From the NCBI GenBank assembly GCA_002011035.2, contig MTLY02000002.1, positions 62,001 through 126,000 on the forward strand: a stretch of DNA of 64,000 bases, given 5' to 3'. Source of the stretch: Candidatus Hecatella orcuttiae (GTDB taxonomy: Archaea; Thermoproteota; Bathyarchaeia; Hecatellales; Hecatellaceae). The notes beneath the pieces are model-generated. The model made no database searches. It had not been told where the DNA came from and was given only the letters and a program-made list of their open reading frames with translations. This document shows positions 7,425-16,767 of the stretch, piece by piece (position 1 is the first letter of the stretch; the number at the start of each line of letters is the position of its first letter). The translations under genes and the position numbers were made by a program.

Positions 7425-9037
7425 CCACGTAGCCCTCGGACAGCCTCCTCTAAGCTTTTCTTCAAGCCTTGGAGAGACCCTTCAGCCCAAGCTCTTTTCC
7501 TGCCGTTGTTCACCCGGATGCCTGCTTTTTCCTTCAACTGCCGGACATGCGCCCTGTCGAGCAGGCGCGAGTCCCTGTGGAGGATCACCTTTGAGTAATT
7601 TTGGGTTTTTACATACTCGACGATGTAGGCTGCTAGATTTCTTTTCATCTCCAGACTGTAGGGTTGAGCAGCTTCAAACTGAGACAGCGGATATACCTCA
7701 TCCAGTTCTAGGGGGACAATTCCTAGGGCAGGGCTGTAGAAGCAGAAATGCACCGCTTTTCCCCCGGCTGGAATCGCTTCTAGAATTTTTTTGATCTTCC
7801 CTGAGGAGGATAGGTGGAAAGGCTTGGAATCAGGCTCAGGTAGGAGGACAAGCAGTTTTGAGGAAGGGGGCTTTTCATAGGACTTCAGCATTTTCCACCT
7901 ATGCCGGAGGATTTCAGGCCTTCTGAGGCTGTGCTCACCGTAGATGAGGAGGCCTCTGGGCTTGATGGAGGGAGTAAACTTCTCCATCCACTCCGCGTAT
8001 TTGGCAATTCTCTGGAAAGCTTGGGAGAGGGATGGGTGAGCCTTAGCCCTCAGTTCTAAAAGCTCCCAAAGCCTACCTTCGACGATGCTCTGCTTAACGC
8101 GTTGAACTTCAGCCTGGGAGGCGTAGAGGTTGTGGCTTAAAAGAAAACGGTAGACCTGGGCTTTTCCTTCCTGCTTCAGCTTTTCAGGCGTGGTGCTCTT
8201 ACAAGCGGGACAAGAGCAGGGAAAATATTCCAGCCTCTCAAGCCTGAGGGTGCCGTTTTCTGTAATGTATCGGCCATCTCTGGCGTAGAGGGCGTAGGCA
8301 GCGGAGTCGAAAAGGTCGCAGCCTAGAGCCACGGCGAATGAAAACATGAAAGGATGTCCGGCTCCGAAGAGATGGAAGGGTTTTTGGATGGGGAGATTAG
8401 CCTTAGCGGCGGCTATCATGTCCACTAAGACGTCGAAGAGGTAGCGCTCCATGACCTCCGTGGGGCTTCCTAGGGCGTAGAGGTCGAAGGGAAGACGGCC
8501 TATCTCACGCGCAGACCACGCCACCAGATCCAAATGCTCGCCCCCCTGCACGGGGCCCATCCATAGGGGATCGTCCTCTTCGAAGAACTTCACAGCCTCT
8601 TTGGCCCTTTCTAAGGTTGTCAACACCGTGGATTTGGCGTAGGCCCTCCCCGTCCTCCAGCCGGTGGGGATGTCCAAGATGATGGCTATGTCCGGCTTGA
8701 TCCTCTTCTGGAACTCTATGATCTGTCGAGACGTGACAGCGACTCCTCCGTACCGGAGAACCTGATAACCTCCCGAATCCGTCATCACAACTCCTTCGAA
8801 GTCTAGGAAGCGGTGAACTCCTTTCTCCGTAACCTGAGCTTCAAAATGCTTCTTCAGAAGATAGGCGTTAGTCATCAGCCCCCCGTAGCCGAATTCCTCC
8901 CGAAGCTGCTTTGGCGCTATGTCTAAAACCCTAGGATTGAGCACTGGAAGAAGGGCAGGGGTCTCCAAGATTCCGCTTCTGGTCTTCAGCCGGCCTATTC
9001 TTCCTAGAAGGTCTTTATCCCTAACCTCGAAGCTCAA
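7421..9037 (-). CDS. tgtA: archaeosine tRNA-guanine transglycosylase
   Basis: Exchanges guanine 15 of tRNA for preQ0, the first tRNA-bound step toward archaeosine. The catalytic TIM-barrel is clear: LETPALLPVLNPR, VVMTDSGGYQVL (active-site Asp), WMGPVQGGEHLDL, and the zinc site YFPCSCPACKST (C-x-C-x2-C) with a later His in LLSHNLY. Beyond about residue 350 is a further domain that includes a DUF5591-like segment. At 538 aa it lacks a full PUA region. The four-base overlap with convergent rpoP is the only oddity. Confidence 0.93.
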   Translation of the reverse strand: MSFEVRDKDLLGRIGRLKTRSGILETPALLPVLNPRVLDIAPKQLREEFGYGGLMTNAYLLKKHFEAQVTEKGVHRFLDFEGVVMTDSGGYQVLRYGGVAVTSRQIIEFQKRIKPDIAIILDIPTGWRTGRAYAKSTVLTTLERAKEAVKFFEEDDPLWMGPVQGGEHLDLVAWSAREIGRLPFDLYALGSPTEVMERYLFDVLVDMIAAAKANLPIQKPFHLFGAGHPFMFSFAVALGCDLFDSAAYALYARDGRYITENGTLRLERLEYFPCSCPACKSTTPEKLKQEGKAQVYRFLLSHNLYASQAEVQRVKQSIVEGRLWELLELRAKAHPSLSQAFQRIAKYAEWMEKFTPSIKPRGLLIYGEHSLRRPEILRHRWKMLKSYEKPPSSKLLVLLPEPDSKPFHLSSSGKIKKILEAIPAGGKAVHFCFYSPALGIVPLELDEVYPLSQFEAAQPYSLEMKRNLAAYIVEYVKTQNYSKVILHRDSRLLDRAHVRQLKEKAGIRVNNGRKRAWAEGSLQGLKKSLEEAVRGLRG

Positions 9038-9174
9038 ACACTCAAACCTCCTCAGGAGATTCCCTCACCCAAGAGGTGGGAAGCTGAAATCTCCTTTTCC
9101 ACTTCCACGGACAAAAAATTTCCAGAACGCCCTAAAAGGAGGGACAACAATGGAGGGCTGGAGGGTTTCCTGGG

Positions 9175-9528
9175 CTACCTCATCATAGCCTTGGCTATTT
9201 CTTCTTTGAGCTCAGCTTCGGTTTTGCCCTCTGTTTCTATGCCCAGTTCTTTGGCGATTTTTATGAGCTTATCCAATTCTTCCTCAGAACTGGTGGAGGG
9301 GGATTGAGAAGGAGGGGTGGATGATAATTGTTTTATGCTTTGGAGTTCTTTCTCTATTTCGCTCTTCCCTTTTTGATATTCCCCTGTTGCCCTCCCTAGA
9401 CTTCTGGCTAACTCCGGAAGTTTCTTCGCTCCAAACAGGAGGACTACCACAACAACTATGAGGATGACCCATTCCATTCCGTGAATTGTTGGAACAAAGC
9501 CCAGATGCTCTATTCCGAAATTCAGCAT
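9175..9528 (-). CDS. tatA: twin-arginine translocase subunit TatA
   Basis: Pore-forming subunit of the Tat system, which exports folded proteins. The signature is present: one transmembrane helix (WVILIVVVVVLLFGAKKLPEL), the FGxKKLPEL hinge, an amphipathic helix (ARSLGRATGEYQKGKSEIEKE) and a charged, disordered tail. ATG 9528 gives a 17-residue leader; the inner methionine immediately before EWVIL would give a more standard N-terminus. It lies 14 bp downstream of tatC on the same strand, so it forms an operon with it. Confidence 0.92.
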   Translation of the reverse strand: MLNFGIEHLGFVPTIHGMEWVILIVVVVVLLFGAKKLPELARSLGRATGEYQKGKSEIEKELQSIKQLSSTPPSQSPSTSSEEELDKLIKIAKELGIETEGKTEAELKEEIAKAMMR

Positions 9529-9542
9529 AGTTACTCAGCCCT

Positions 9543-10343
9543 TTAAGATAATGGCCCGATCCCTATTTTAACCTTATGGTAGGTTGTAAGAAGATAGCCC
9601 GCGGCATAGAGAACCAACATGGGCCCTGCGACCAGGAACATTGTGATACCGCTTCCGTCCGGAGTTATCAACGCGCCAAAGATTAGCATACCTACCGCGG
9701 CGTAGTTGAAGTTTCTTTTCCAGAAATCCGACTCCACAACTCCCACGGAGGTTAAGCCTACCATGATGATGGGCATCTGGAAGGCTAAACCGAAGGCCAG
9801 GAGAAACATCAAAACAAAAGACACGAAGCTGGTGATGGTGAGGAAAGTGGTCAGATTAACGGACAGGGCATACCGAAAAAGAAAGTTCAGAGTGAAGGGT
9901 ATGACGTAAAAATAGGCAAAAATCGCCCCACCGATGAAAAGCGCAGCGGAGGGGATAGCCATCCTCAAGATCAGTCTTTTTTCATGAGGGTAAAGCCCAG
10001 GAGCCACAAACTTGCCCAACTGGTAGACTATCATGGGCATGCCGAGGGCGATTCCCAAGAAAATGGAAACATAGAAAAGAGAAAAGATGGCTTCTCCGGG
10101 AGTCGTGACGATAACCCTCACGTATTCGGGAACGAGATCCTCCTGAAGCTTTTGCAGAAACTGGGCGGCTATGTTGTGGAAAGGATCTGGAAACAGGTAG
10201 TACACCGTGAAGCCGCCGACGTCGCTGTTTCGGAGGGAAAAGGCGAAACTTCCCGCGGAGATGGCCATCACTGTTATGATGGCGCGTATAACCCTAGCCC
10301 TCAGCTCCGCGAAATGCTCCATCAGACTCATTTCTTTGGACAT
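9543..10343 (-). CDS. tatC: Sec-independent protein translocase TatC
   Basis: Receptor subunit of the Tat pathway that binds twin-arginine signal peptides. It has six hydrophobic helices, the N-terminal MEHFAELRARVIRAI segment matching the conserved HLxELRxR motif, and the periplasmic-loop/TM3 region YQLGKFVAPGLYPHEKR (consensus FxxPGLxxxER). At 266 aa it is family-typical. A TATA-like ATTATATTTAA sits about 25-35 bases upstream of the start. It is the first gene of the tatC-tatA operon. Confidence 0.94.
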   Translation of the reverse strand: MSKEMSLMEHFAELRARVIRAIITVMAISAGSFAFSLRNSDVGGFTVYYLFPDPFHNIAAQFLQKLQEDLVPEYVRVIVTTPGEAIFSLFYVSIFLGIALGMPMIVYQLGKFVAPGLYPHEKRLILRMAIPSAALFIGGAIFAYFYVIPFTLNFLFRYALSVNLTTFLTITSFVSFVLMFLLAFGLAFQMPIIMVGLTSVGVVESDFWKRNFNYAAVGMLIFGALITPDGSGITMFLVAGPMLVLYAAGYLLTTYHKVKIGIGPLS

Positions 10344-10467
10344 GGATCCACCAAGACGGCGGCTGGGCCATTATATTTAACGGAAAATGCCCCTCAAAAA
10401 CCTTCCCTTCTAAGAATAAGAATGCCCCTTGAAGAGCTTTCAGTGGAAGATCCCCGGGGAAGGAACC

Positions 10468-11004
10468 TTATGTCTTGCGGCTTGGCTTAGAGCTTAGTGC
10501 GCTGATTATTTCTCGGCAAAAGTAGGGCAAGTCTGCGGGGGACCTTGACGTAATCAGGTTTCCATCCCGCACTACTGGGGTGTCTGAATATCTTGCCCCA
10601 GCGTTTACCACATCGTCTTTTATGGCTGCGAAGCAGGTGATATGTCTACCTTGGAGGAGTTTAGCTGAAATCAAAACTTGGGCGCCGTGGCATATGGCTG
10701 CTAAGATTTTGCCTTGCCGGTGCGCAGTCTTTACAAGTTTCAAGACTTCCTTATGCCGCCTCAACCTGTCGGGAGACCATCCTCCGGGGATGATGAGACC
10801 GTCGAAATCTTCAGCCCGGGATTCTTTCGCCGTCAAGTCAGGCTTTACGGACAGGCCGCGTTTGCCTTTCACTGTTTTCCTGTCCGGGGCTAAAACTTTA
10901 ACCTCGGCTCCTTCCTCCATCAGTCGGATGTGAGGGTAATGGAGTTCCAAGTCCTCGTAGTCAGGGCCGGCTAAGATTCCGATTCTTTTACCCTTCAGCA
11001 TCAT
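10468..11004 (-). CDS. DJ-1/PfpI family protein
   Basis: DJ-1/PfpI superfamily protein, a group including deglycases, intracellular peptidases and chaperones. The nucleophile elbow AAICHGAQ places Cys105 with His106 next to it, and the PYEDLE-like segment (DYEDLELHYP) supplies the conserved acid near residue 18. The core IIPGGWSPD is typical. At 178 aa it is close to Pyrococcus PfpI. It lies between tatC and the dnaJ/dnaK genes on the same strand, which fits a stress role, but the biochemical activity cannot be assigned from sequence. Confidence 0.88.
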   Translation of the reverse strand: MMLKGKRIGILAGPDYEDLELHYPHIRLMEEGAEVKVLAPDRKTVKGKRGLSVKPDLTAKESRAEDFDGLIIPGGWSPDRLRRHKEVLKLVKTAHRQGKILAAICHGAQVLISAKLLQGRHITCFAAIKDDVVNAGARYSDTPVVRDGNLITSRSPADLPYFCREIISALSSKPSRKT

Positions 11005-11062
11005 CTTTACTCCTATATAGAAGGCTGTGGTCTTTTTTATTGATATCGATGAGGGAGAGAGG

Positions 11063-12154
11063 CTAAATTATACCCATTTCTCGGCCCAATTCCATGAGAA
11101 GCTGCTTCTGGCGGCCGGTCAGCTTCGTCGGCACCCGCACCTGGATTCTCACAAACTCGTCTCCCCGCCCGAAACCTCTCAGTTTAGGCATCCCTTTTCC
11201 CTTTAACCGGAAAACAGTGCCAGGCTGGGTGCCCGGGGGGATTTTCAGCTTAGCCTTTCCATCTAAGGTGGGAACCTCCATCTCACCGCCCAACGCTGCG
11301 AGGACGAAGCTGACGGGAACCTCGCAGTAAAGGTTGGGGCCGTCTCTCTTGAAGATAGGATGAGGCTTCACATGGACTACCACATAGAGGTCTCCTGGGC
11401 GGCCTCCTTGAGCGCCTACGTCTCCTCCGCCGCTGATCCTCAAGCTGGTTTCACCTTCTATGCCTGGGGGGATTTTGACGCTTATCTTCCGCGTCCGCTG
11501 CACGTTTCCCGTGCCTCGACATTCGCTGCAGGGCGAGTCTATGATCGTTTTCTTCCCGTGGCACCGGTTGCATGTTAGGATTTGCACAAACCGAGCGAAG
11601 CCTGAGGTTTGGACATATTGAATCTGGCCCGTTCCATGGCATTCAGGGCATTTCCTCGGCTGGGTGCCAGGCTTAGCGCCGCTTCCTCCACAAACATGGC
11701 ATGTTTCAATGCGGGGGACTTCGACTTCCGTTCTTAAACCGGAGGCAGCCTGTTCGAGAGTGATGTCTAAATCGTATCGAAGGTCTGCGCCTCTTTGAGG
11801 TTCGTATCTCGGGCGGGCTCCGCCGAAGAACAGGTCGAAGATTCTTTCAAAGCCTCCGAAGCCGAAGCCTAGGTCTCGGAAGATTTCGTCAAAGTCAACG
11901 CCTCGGAATATGTCCTCCGGAGTATATCTGTCGCCTATTCCAGCATGGCCGAACATGTCATATTGGCGGCGCTTCTCATCGTCGGAAAGGACTGCGTAGG
12001 CTTCGGATATTTCCTTGAATTTTTCTTCAGCGTCGGGAGATTTATTCCGGTCTGGGTGGTACTGCATGGCCAGCTTTCGGTAGGCGTTCTTTATTTCCTC
12101 CTTGGTAGCATTTCTGGGCACGTTGAGAACTTCGTAGTAGTCCCGCTTACTCAT
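11063..12154 (-). CDS. dnaJ: chaperone DnaJ
   Basis: Hsp40 co-chaperone that stimulates DnaK ATPase. Domains in order: J domain (residues 1-70, HPD in MQYHPDRNK), Gly/Phe linker ([17 protein letters not shown]), a zinc-binding domain with four CxxCxGxG-type repeats ([32 protein letters not shown]; the third is degenerate), and the two beta-domains ending in a short dimer region. At 363 aa it is normal. dnaK lies upstream on the same strand with a 167-bp gap that contains its own AT-rich promoter-like run (about 12265-12290). Confidence 0.96.
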   Translation of the reverse strand: MSKRDYYEVLNVPRNATKEEIKNAYRKLAMQYHPDRNKSPDAEEKFKEISEAYAVLSDDEKRRQYDMFGHAGIGDRYTPEDIFRGVDFDEIFRDLGFGFGGFERIFDLFFGGARPRYEPQRGADLRYDLDITLEQAASGLRTEVEVPRIETCHVCGGSGAKPGTQPRKCPECHGTGQIQYVQTSGFARFVQILTCNRCHGKKTIIDSPCSECRGTGNVQRTRKISVKIPPGIEGETSLRISGGGDVGAQGGRPGDLYVVVHVKPHPIFKRDGPNLYCEVPVSFVLAALGGEMEVPTLDGKAKLKIPPGTQPGTVFRLKGKGMPKLRGFGRGDEFVRIQVRVPTKLTGRQKQLLMELGREMGII

Positions 12155-12321
12155 GCCTAGCCGTCCTCCCCACGGCTGGGGGTGGATGAAGCCCGCTTCT
12201 AGGAGGATGCAGCGTTCTTCAGTATGCTGTCAACTTTAACTCCGCCACATCCAAGTCGCTAAAATACAGAGAATACAATATTAGCTTTATCCCGTGGAAG
12301 CAGGGACGTTGAAAAGCCGGG

Positions 12322-14190
12322 TTACTTTTTCCCTTCATCAACTACCTCGTAGTCGGCATCCACAACCTTTCCTTCCCCCTGCTGGGAACCTTCCTTGGAG
12401 GGGGGAGGCGAACTGCTTCCCCCGCTGGGCGCCTGTTGCTGGGCGGCTTGCTGGTACACGGTGGCTCCTGCAGTTTGCAGCGCTTTGGCCAGTTCGTCGG
12501 TTTTAGCCTTAATCTTATCCACTTCCTTGCCTTTCAGAGCCTCTTTCAGTTCTCCAACGGCTTTTTGCACCCTGTCTTTCATGTCTTGGCTGAGTTTGTC
12601 TCCCAGTTCTCCTAGGGTTTTTTCCGCCGTGTAGATCATGGAGTCAGCGGCGTTTCGGATTTCAGCTTCCTCCTTTCTTTTCCGGTCTTGTTCTGCAAAC
12701 TGCTCCGCCTCCTTGATCATCCGCTGCTTTTCCTCCTCGGAAAGTTTTGTAGAGGCTGTGATGGTGATCTTCTGCTCCTTGTTGGTGGCCAAGTCCTTGG
12801 CGGAGACGTTAAGGATGCCGTTGGCGTCGATGTCGAAGGTGACCTCTATCTGAGGGACGCCTCTGGGGGCTGGGGGGATGCCAACAAGATTAAACCTACC
12901 CAAGGAAATGTTGTCGGAGGCCATAGGCCGCTCTCCCTGCAACACGTGGATGGTTACCGTGGTCTGGAAGTCGGCGGCTGTGGTGAAAATCTGGCTTTTC
13001 CTAGTGGGTATGGTGGTGTTCCGCTCGATGATCTTGGTGAAAATACCTCCTAAAGTCTCAACTCCGAGGGAGAGAGGGGTTACATCGAGAAGAAGAATGT
13101 CTTTAACCTCCCCCGCGAGGACACCTCCCTGGATGGCGGCTCCGATGGCCACGCATTCCATGGGGTCGATGCCTCGCTCCACCTTCTTGCCCATGAATTT
13201 CTCCACGAACATCTGAACTATCGGCATCCTCGTCGGGCCGCCTACGAGAATAATCCTATCAATGTCCTTTGGCTCCAATTTAGCGTCCTCCAAAGCCTGC
13301 CTCATGGGTCCCCGGCAACGCTCCACGATGGGAGCGATCAGTTCCTCCAGCTTCGCCCTCGTCAAGGTTATGTTCAAATGTTTGGGGCCGCTGGCGTCAG
13401 CGGCGATGAAGGGCAGGCTGATGTCGGAGGTCAGGGTGGTGGAGAGCTCTATTTTGGCTTTCTCCGCAGCCTCCCTCAGCCGCTGCATGGCAACTTTATC
13501 CTCTCTCAAGTCGATGCCTGTTTCTTTTTTAAATTCATGGACCAAGTAGTCGACGATGGCGTTGTCCATGTCCGTGCCTCCCAGCTGAGTGTCCCCGCTG
13601 GTGGCTTTGACTTCGAAGACGCCTCCGCCGAACTCCATTATGGTGACGTCGAGGGTTCCTCCGCCGAAGTCGAAGACCATGATCTTCTGCTCCTTTTCAG
13701 CCTTGTCTATACCGTAAGCTAGGGAGGCAGCCGTCGGCTCGTTGATTATCCTCACCACATCCAACCCGGCGATGATGCCGGCGTCCTTGGTCGCCTGCCT
13801 CTGGTTGTCGTTGAAGTAGGCTGGGACGGTGATCACGGCTTTCTCCACTTTTTCCCCGAGAAAAGCTTCCGCGTCTCGTTTGATCTTTTGCAGAATGAAG
13901 GCGGAAATCTGCTGAGGAGTGTATTCTTTTCCGAAGATCTTAACTTTATAGTCTGTGCCCATCTTGCGCTTTATGGCGGTGACTGTTCCCTCCGGATTGG
14001 AAATAGCCTGCCTTCTAGCCGGCTCACCCACCAACAGCTGACCGTCCTTGGTGAAGGCGACATAGGAGGGGAAAGCCTTCCCCGCGACAGTTAAGCCTTC
14101 AGCGCTAGGTATGATGGTGGGTCTTCCGCCTAACATAACCGCTGCCGCTGAGTTGCTTGTCCCCAAGTCTATGCCAATTATTTTAGCCAA
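12322..14190 (-). CDS. dnaK: chaperone DnaK (Hsp70)
   Basis: ATP-dependent Hsp70 chaperone. The N-terminal nucleotide-binding domain begins [17 protein letters not shown] and carries the [13 protein letters not shown] phosphate loop and [10 protein letters not shown]. The substrate-binding domain ([17 protein letters not shown]) and a lid rich in charged helices follow, ending [11 protein letters not shown] 14190 is taken as start because GGAGG lies 7-10 bases upstream and the N-terminus then matches DnaK; a second in-frame TTG at 14208 would add six residues. No grpE lies in the window. Archaeal DnaK genes are commonly of bacterial origin by transfer. Confidence 0.97.
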   Translation of the reverse strand: MAKIIGIDLGTSNSAAAVMLGGRPTIIPSAEGLTVAGKAFPSYVAFTKDGQLLVGEPARRQAISNPEGTVTAIKRKMGTDYKVKIFGKEYTPQQISAFILQKIKRDAEAFLGEKVEKAVITVPAYFNDNQRQATKDAGIIAGLDVVRIINEPTAASLAYGIDKAEKEQKIMVFDFGGGTLDVTIMEFGGGVFEVKATSGDTQLGGTDMDNAIVDYLVHEFKKETGIDLREDKVAMQRLREAAEKAKIELSTTLTSDISLPFIAADASGPKHLNITLTRAKLEELIAPIVERCRGPMRQALEDAKLEPKDIDRIILVGGPTRMPIVQMFVEKFMGKKVERGIDPMECVAIGAAIQGGVLAGEVKDILLLDVTPLSLGVETLGGIFTKIIERNTTIPTRKSQIFTTAADFQTTVTIHVLQGERPMASDNISLGRFNLVGIPPAPRGVPQIEVTFDIDANGILNVSAKDLATNKEQKITITASTKLSEEEKQRMIKEAEQFAEQDRKRKEEAEIRNAADSMIYTAEKTLGELGDKLSQDMKDRVQKAVGELKEALKGKEVDKIKAKTDELAKALQTAGATVYQQAAQQQAPSGGSSSPPPSKEGSQQGEGKVVDADYEVVDEGKK

Positions 14191-14320
14191 AGGGAAAACC
14201 TCCTCCAAGTTTAGCTTATTTCTAACCTACCTGAAGCTTTGCTGTGCGCAGGAAGCTTAATTTTTTCATCCCATCGATGGAAACACCGTTTTATAAACTC
14301 ATCGGCAAACTTCACCAGCG

Positions 14321-14848
14321 CTACTTGACCTCGATTCTCACCCCTTCCTCTTTTGGCTTCGGCTCCTTCTTCGGCAGCTCGATTTCAAGGATTCCCTTAT
14401 CCATCTTCGCTTTCGCCTTGTCTGCAAGAACCTCTTCAGGCAGCGTTATCCGCCGGTGGAAAGCCCGGTAGGATCTTTCCCGGTGGAGGTAGGATTTTTC
14501 GTGCTCCTCCTTCACCTCGCGGTGCTCAGCTCTGATCTCCAAGGTATCTTTGTTCAACGTTAGGTCAACTTCCTCCTTACTGTATCCAGGAAGCTCAACA
14601 GTCACGACCAACCTGTCGCCCTTGTCCACCACATCCACATAAGGCGTCCGAACTGCTGGTTCAGGCAGCCGCGGCATGAAATCCCATGGTCTGAAGGGGA
14701 ATCTCCACGGTTGAAGTAATCCTTCGAAGCCCATCCTGAAATCTTCAAACAGCCTATCCAATTCGCGGATGAAGTTGGTGGGTCGCCACCATCTAGGGAT
14801 GATCGTTTCACGTTCTGATTTTTTGAGGTCTATGTCCTTTTCTACCAT
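14321..14848 (-). CDS. Hsp20/alpha-crystallin small heat shock protein
   Basis: ATP-independent holdase of the small heat shock protein family. The alpha-crystallin domain runs from about residue 78 (PYVDVVDKGDRLVVTVELPGYSKEEV) through the consensus A-x-x-x-G-I-L-x-(I/V) region (AKMDKGILEIELPKKE). The N-terminal arm contains a W/F-rich segment (LLQPWRFPFRPWDFMP). ATG 14848 is chosen because AAAGGTGAT precedes it directly; an upstream ATG 14857 is in frame. It is divergent from a winged-helix regulator, with a palindromic operator in between. Confidence 0.93.
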   Translation of the reverse strand: MVEKDIDLKKSERETIIPRWWRPTNFIRELDRLFEDFRMGFEGLLQPWRFPFRPWDFMPRLPEPAVRTPYVDVVDKGDRLVVTVELPGYSKEEVDLTLNKDTLEIRAEHREVKEEHEKSYLHRERSYRAFHRRITLPEEVLADKAKAKMDKGILEIELPKKEPKPKEEGVRIEVK

Positions 14849-14861
14849 TTTTATCACCTTT

Positions 14862-14886
14862 AGTAATTAACCTAAGGTTAGTAACT
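14862..14886. promoter_or_regulatory. palindromic operator candidate between hsp20 and its divergent regulator
   Basis: A 25-bp imperfect dyad centred on 14874 contains a perfect 13-mer core TAACCTAAGGTTA (14868-14880), with arms extending to AGT...ACT. It lies just downstream of an AT-rich TATA candidate (14897-14908) as read toward hsp20, so it would cover that gene's transcription start. This is the placement used by archaeal heat-shock repressors such as Phr. A half-site TAACCTA recurs at 14223-14229 upstream of dnaK. Confidence 0.6.
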
Positions 14887-14896
14887 GGATGATAAT

Positions 14897-14908
14897 ATTT
14901 AAATATTT
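14897..14908. promoter_or_regulatory. TATA element shared by hsp20 and the divergent regulator
   Basis: ATTTAAATATTT in a 70-bp spacer. On the plus strand it lies about 28-39 bases before the ATG at 14936, giving a near-leaderless transcript for the regulator. On the minus strand transcription would start near 14872 inside the palindrome. Confidence 0.5.
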
Positions 14909-14935
14909 CGGTGGAATTTATTGATTTGGGCGAGG

Positions 14936-15682
14936 ATGTCCGTAGGTCAGGAAGACGCAGGTCTCCTGCTGGAGATCTTAGGCAACGAGACTAGGAGGAA
15001 GATTATTCAGCTTCTTGCCGACGAGCCGAAATACCTCCTTCAGTTAGCCAAGGAAGCAGATGTCAGTCAGCAGGCGGTGCTTAAGCACCTAGCCTTGTTG
15101 GAGAAATACGGCTATGTGACTTCTTACGAGGTTGAGAGCGAACTCGCTGCGCCGCCGAGAAAATACTACGAACTGGCTAGATCGTTCTATCTGTCTATAG
15201 GGTTGACTAAGGGTGCCTTCGACTTCATGATCCAGAAGATCCCTTCAGAGGAGGGGGGGGAAGAAGCAGAGTTTCCTAGACGGTTGAAAGAGTTGAGAAG
15301 GCAGCTCAGAAAATTTGAAAAAACCTCCGACCTCCCTCAAGCCTTATCGACGGCTGATGTTTTGCTGGATGAAATCAATCGCCAAGCCAAAGAGTTGACT
15401 GAGGCCAAGCTCTTCCTCTTGACGTTGAAGCAGAAGATAATGGGACGAGTCCGCGAAATGGTAAGACAGGTGACAGGCACGGTGGTGGAAAGGAGAGTCC
15501 TCCGTTCCCTCTTGGGCACCGGAGGCGTCGCCGACATCGAAGCTCTCTCGGAAGAGCTGGACGTTCGCGAAAAAGAAGTTGAAAGAGCGTTGGATTCGCT
15601 GCAACGGAAACTGGGTTTTTTGAGGAAAAGACCTAAGGCTTCAAGGAAGCCAGCTTACCGCCGTAGGGAACGAAACCGTTAG
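14936..15682 (+). CDS. winged-helix (ArsR-type) transcriptional regulator, probable heat-shock regulator
   Basis: DNA-binding regulator of 248 aa. Residues about 10-75 form an ArsR-like winged helix (LLEILGNETRRKIIQLLADEP, then ADVSQQAVLKHLALLEKYG as the recognition helix, then the wing). A long charged helical middle (about 100-165) could dimerise, and a second helical region (residues 180-235) looks like another helix-turn-helix. It is divergent from hsp20 across a palindrome, which suggests autoregulation and control of hsp20, like Phr of Pyrococcus. That function is inferred from context. ATG 14936 is chosen over TTG 14921 because of TATA spacing. Confidence 0.8.
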   Translation: MSVGQEDAGLLLEILGNETRRKIIQLLADEPKYLLQLAKEADVSQQAVLKHLALLEKYGYVTSYEVESELAAPPRKYYELARSFYLSIGLTKGAFDFMIQKIPSEEGGEEAEFPRRLKELRRQLRKFEKTSDLPQALSTADVLLDEINRQAKELTEAKLFLLTLKQKIMGRVREMVRQVTGTVVERRVLRSLLGTGGVADIEALSEELDVREKEVERALDSLQRKLGFLRKRPKASRKPAYRRRERNR

Positions 15683-15696
15683 AGGGGAAGGAAGTC

Positions 15697-16167
15697 GTGT
15701 TCGCACCTCATCTGCTGGCTTGGAGGCAGGTGAAGAACTGGAGATGTCTGGGCTGCGGGGACTGCTGCAGAAGGTCTGTAGTCATGGTCAGCCGCGGGGA
15801 GGCCTCCAAGTTTCTCCAGAAATATCCCTGGTCTCTAGAGAGCCTAGGCGCCAAGAGCATTATCAAACATAACCCTTGGGGGAGATGCGTCTTCCAAGTG
15901 GGAAACCTCTGCAGCATCCAGCACGACAAGCCTCTGGCCTGCAGGCTTTGGCCTTTCCACCCTCGGCTTAAGCCGTTGAGGACGGAGGATGCCGGTGAAG
16001 CTGAATACTCTCACCAAGGCCAACGCTACTACATCTATGTGGACAGAAGATGCGTCGGCCTAGGGAAGGGGCCGCCCATAACTTTAGCCCTAGCTGAGGT
16101 TGTGAGAATGGTGGAGGGAATCCCCACCCAGCCGAAGTACACTACCATTCCCCTCCAGCTGCTTTAA
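15697..16167 (+). CDS. YkgJ-family cysteine cluster protein
   Basis: Small protein with the YkgJ/UPF0153 cysteine cluster, thought to bind zinc or an Fe-S centre. The motif WRCLGCGDCCRRS is near residue 16. Later CSIQHDKPLACRLWPF supplies two more cysteines, and RRCVGLGKG adds another, the standard layout of this family. GTG 15697 is the start, preceded by a purine-rich AGAGGGGAAGGAAG. It follows the winged-helix regulator by 14 bp and may be cotranscribed. Molecular role unknown. Confidence 0.8.
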   Translation: MFAPHLLAWRQVKNWRCLGCGDCCRRSVVMVSRGEASKFLQKYPWSLESLGAKSIIKHNPWGRCVFQVGNLCSIQHDKPLACRLWPFHPRLKPLRTEDAGEAEYSHQGQRYYIYVDRRCVGLGKGPPITLALAEVVRMVEGIPTQPKYTTIPLQLL

Positions 16168-16268
16168 AGCTGAACGCATAGCTTCGCCTACAAATCCCAG
16201 CTGAAACGTGTAAAAAGATTATGCCGTATATGACATGAGGTTTTTGGCGGGCGCCTATACCAGCCGCT

Positions 16269-16299
16269 GAGATGGTGGGATGTTTCCCGCATCTCTTTT
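16269..16299 (+). terminator. hairpin followed by TTTT, probable terminator
   Basis: GAGATGGTGGGA and TCCCGCATCTC pair around a TGTT loop with one bulge, followed by TTTT at 16296-16299. It lies about 100 bases downstream of the YkgJ-type gene and just before the convergent uL22 stop. A TATA-like GTATATGA about 40 bases upstream leaves open that it ends a short independent RNA. Confidence 0.45.
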
Positions 16300-16305
16300 C
16301 CGAGT

Positions 16306-16767
16306 TTAGATCTCGGCTGCAGCGAACTCCACGTGGGTGAGCTGCTGGAAGTAAGGTGAACTTCTGCCGAAGGCTCGGGGAATATACTTCCTTATCTTCA
16401 TCGCCCTTTGGGCTGCTGCATGCACTATTCTCAGCCTTTCCGGGTCAAGCCCTTTCTCCACAGCGTTGGCTTCCAAAGCCTTCAGAACCCTCAGGAGTTC
16501 CCGGGAGGCTTTCTGAGGGTAGCGCCCTGCATGCCAGCCTTGGAGGCCGCGGCGGTGGGGAACCTCCTTCTTATGTCGCTTGTAGGGCACAGCCCTCTTC
16601 CCTTGGATGACTTCTTCGAGAAACTTCTTGGCGTGCTCCAGCCGCATTTTTCTGATGGAGGCGCATATTTCCCTAGCGGCTTTAGGGGAGATTCTCAAGT
16701 CTCTTCCGCTGGCTATAGCCGTCTTGGCCTTGTCCAGTTCTTTAATGGAGTACCCCCAGCTGGGCAT
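16306..16767 (-). CDS. rpl22: 50S ribosomal protein L22 (uL22)
   Basis: Large-subunit protein uL22, which lines the exit tunnel. The archaeal/eukaryal N-terminus PSWGYSIKELDKAKTA, the RISPKAAREICASIRKM segment, the HRRGLQGWHAGRYPQKASRELLRVL stretch and the C-terminal RAFGRSSPYFQQLTHVEF are all recognisable. The start at ATG 16767 fits family N-termini; an in-frame TTG 16803 would add 12 residues. The gene is alone here, not in the S10 ribosomal operon where archaea usually keep it. Confidence 0.92.
   Translation of the reverse strand: MPSWGYSIKELDKAKTAIASGRDLRISPKAAREICASIRKMRLEHAKKFLEEVIQGKRAVPYKRHKKEVPHRRGLQGWHAGRYPQKASRELLRVLKALEANAVEKGLDPERLRIVHAAAQRAMKIRKYIPRAFGRSSPYFQQLTHVEFAAAEI

Noticed and set aside
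12395-13722. Several long plus-strand reading frames opposite dnaK
   Set aside because: They are shadows of a strongly biased dnaK coding strand; none has a recognisable domain or ribosome-binding site.
16215-16299. Short ncRNA ending at the hairpin before rpl22
   Set aside because: A TATA-like element and terminator are present but no box or conserved motif identifies an RNA; kept only as a terminator.
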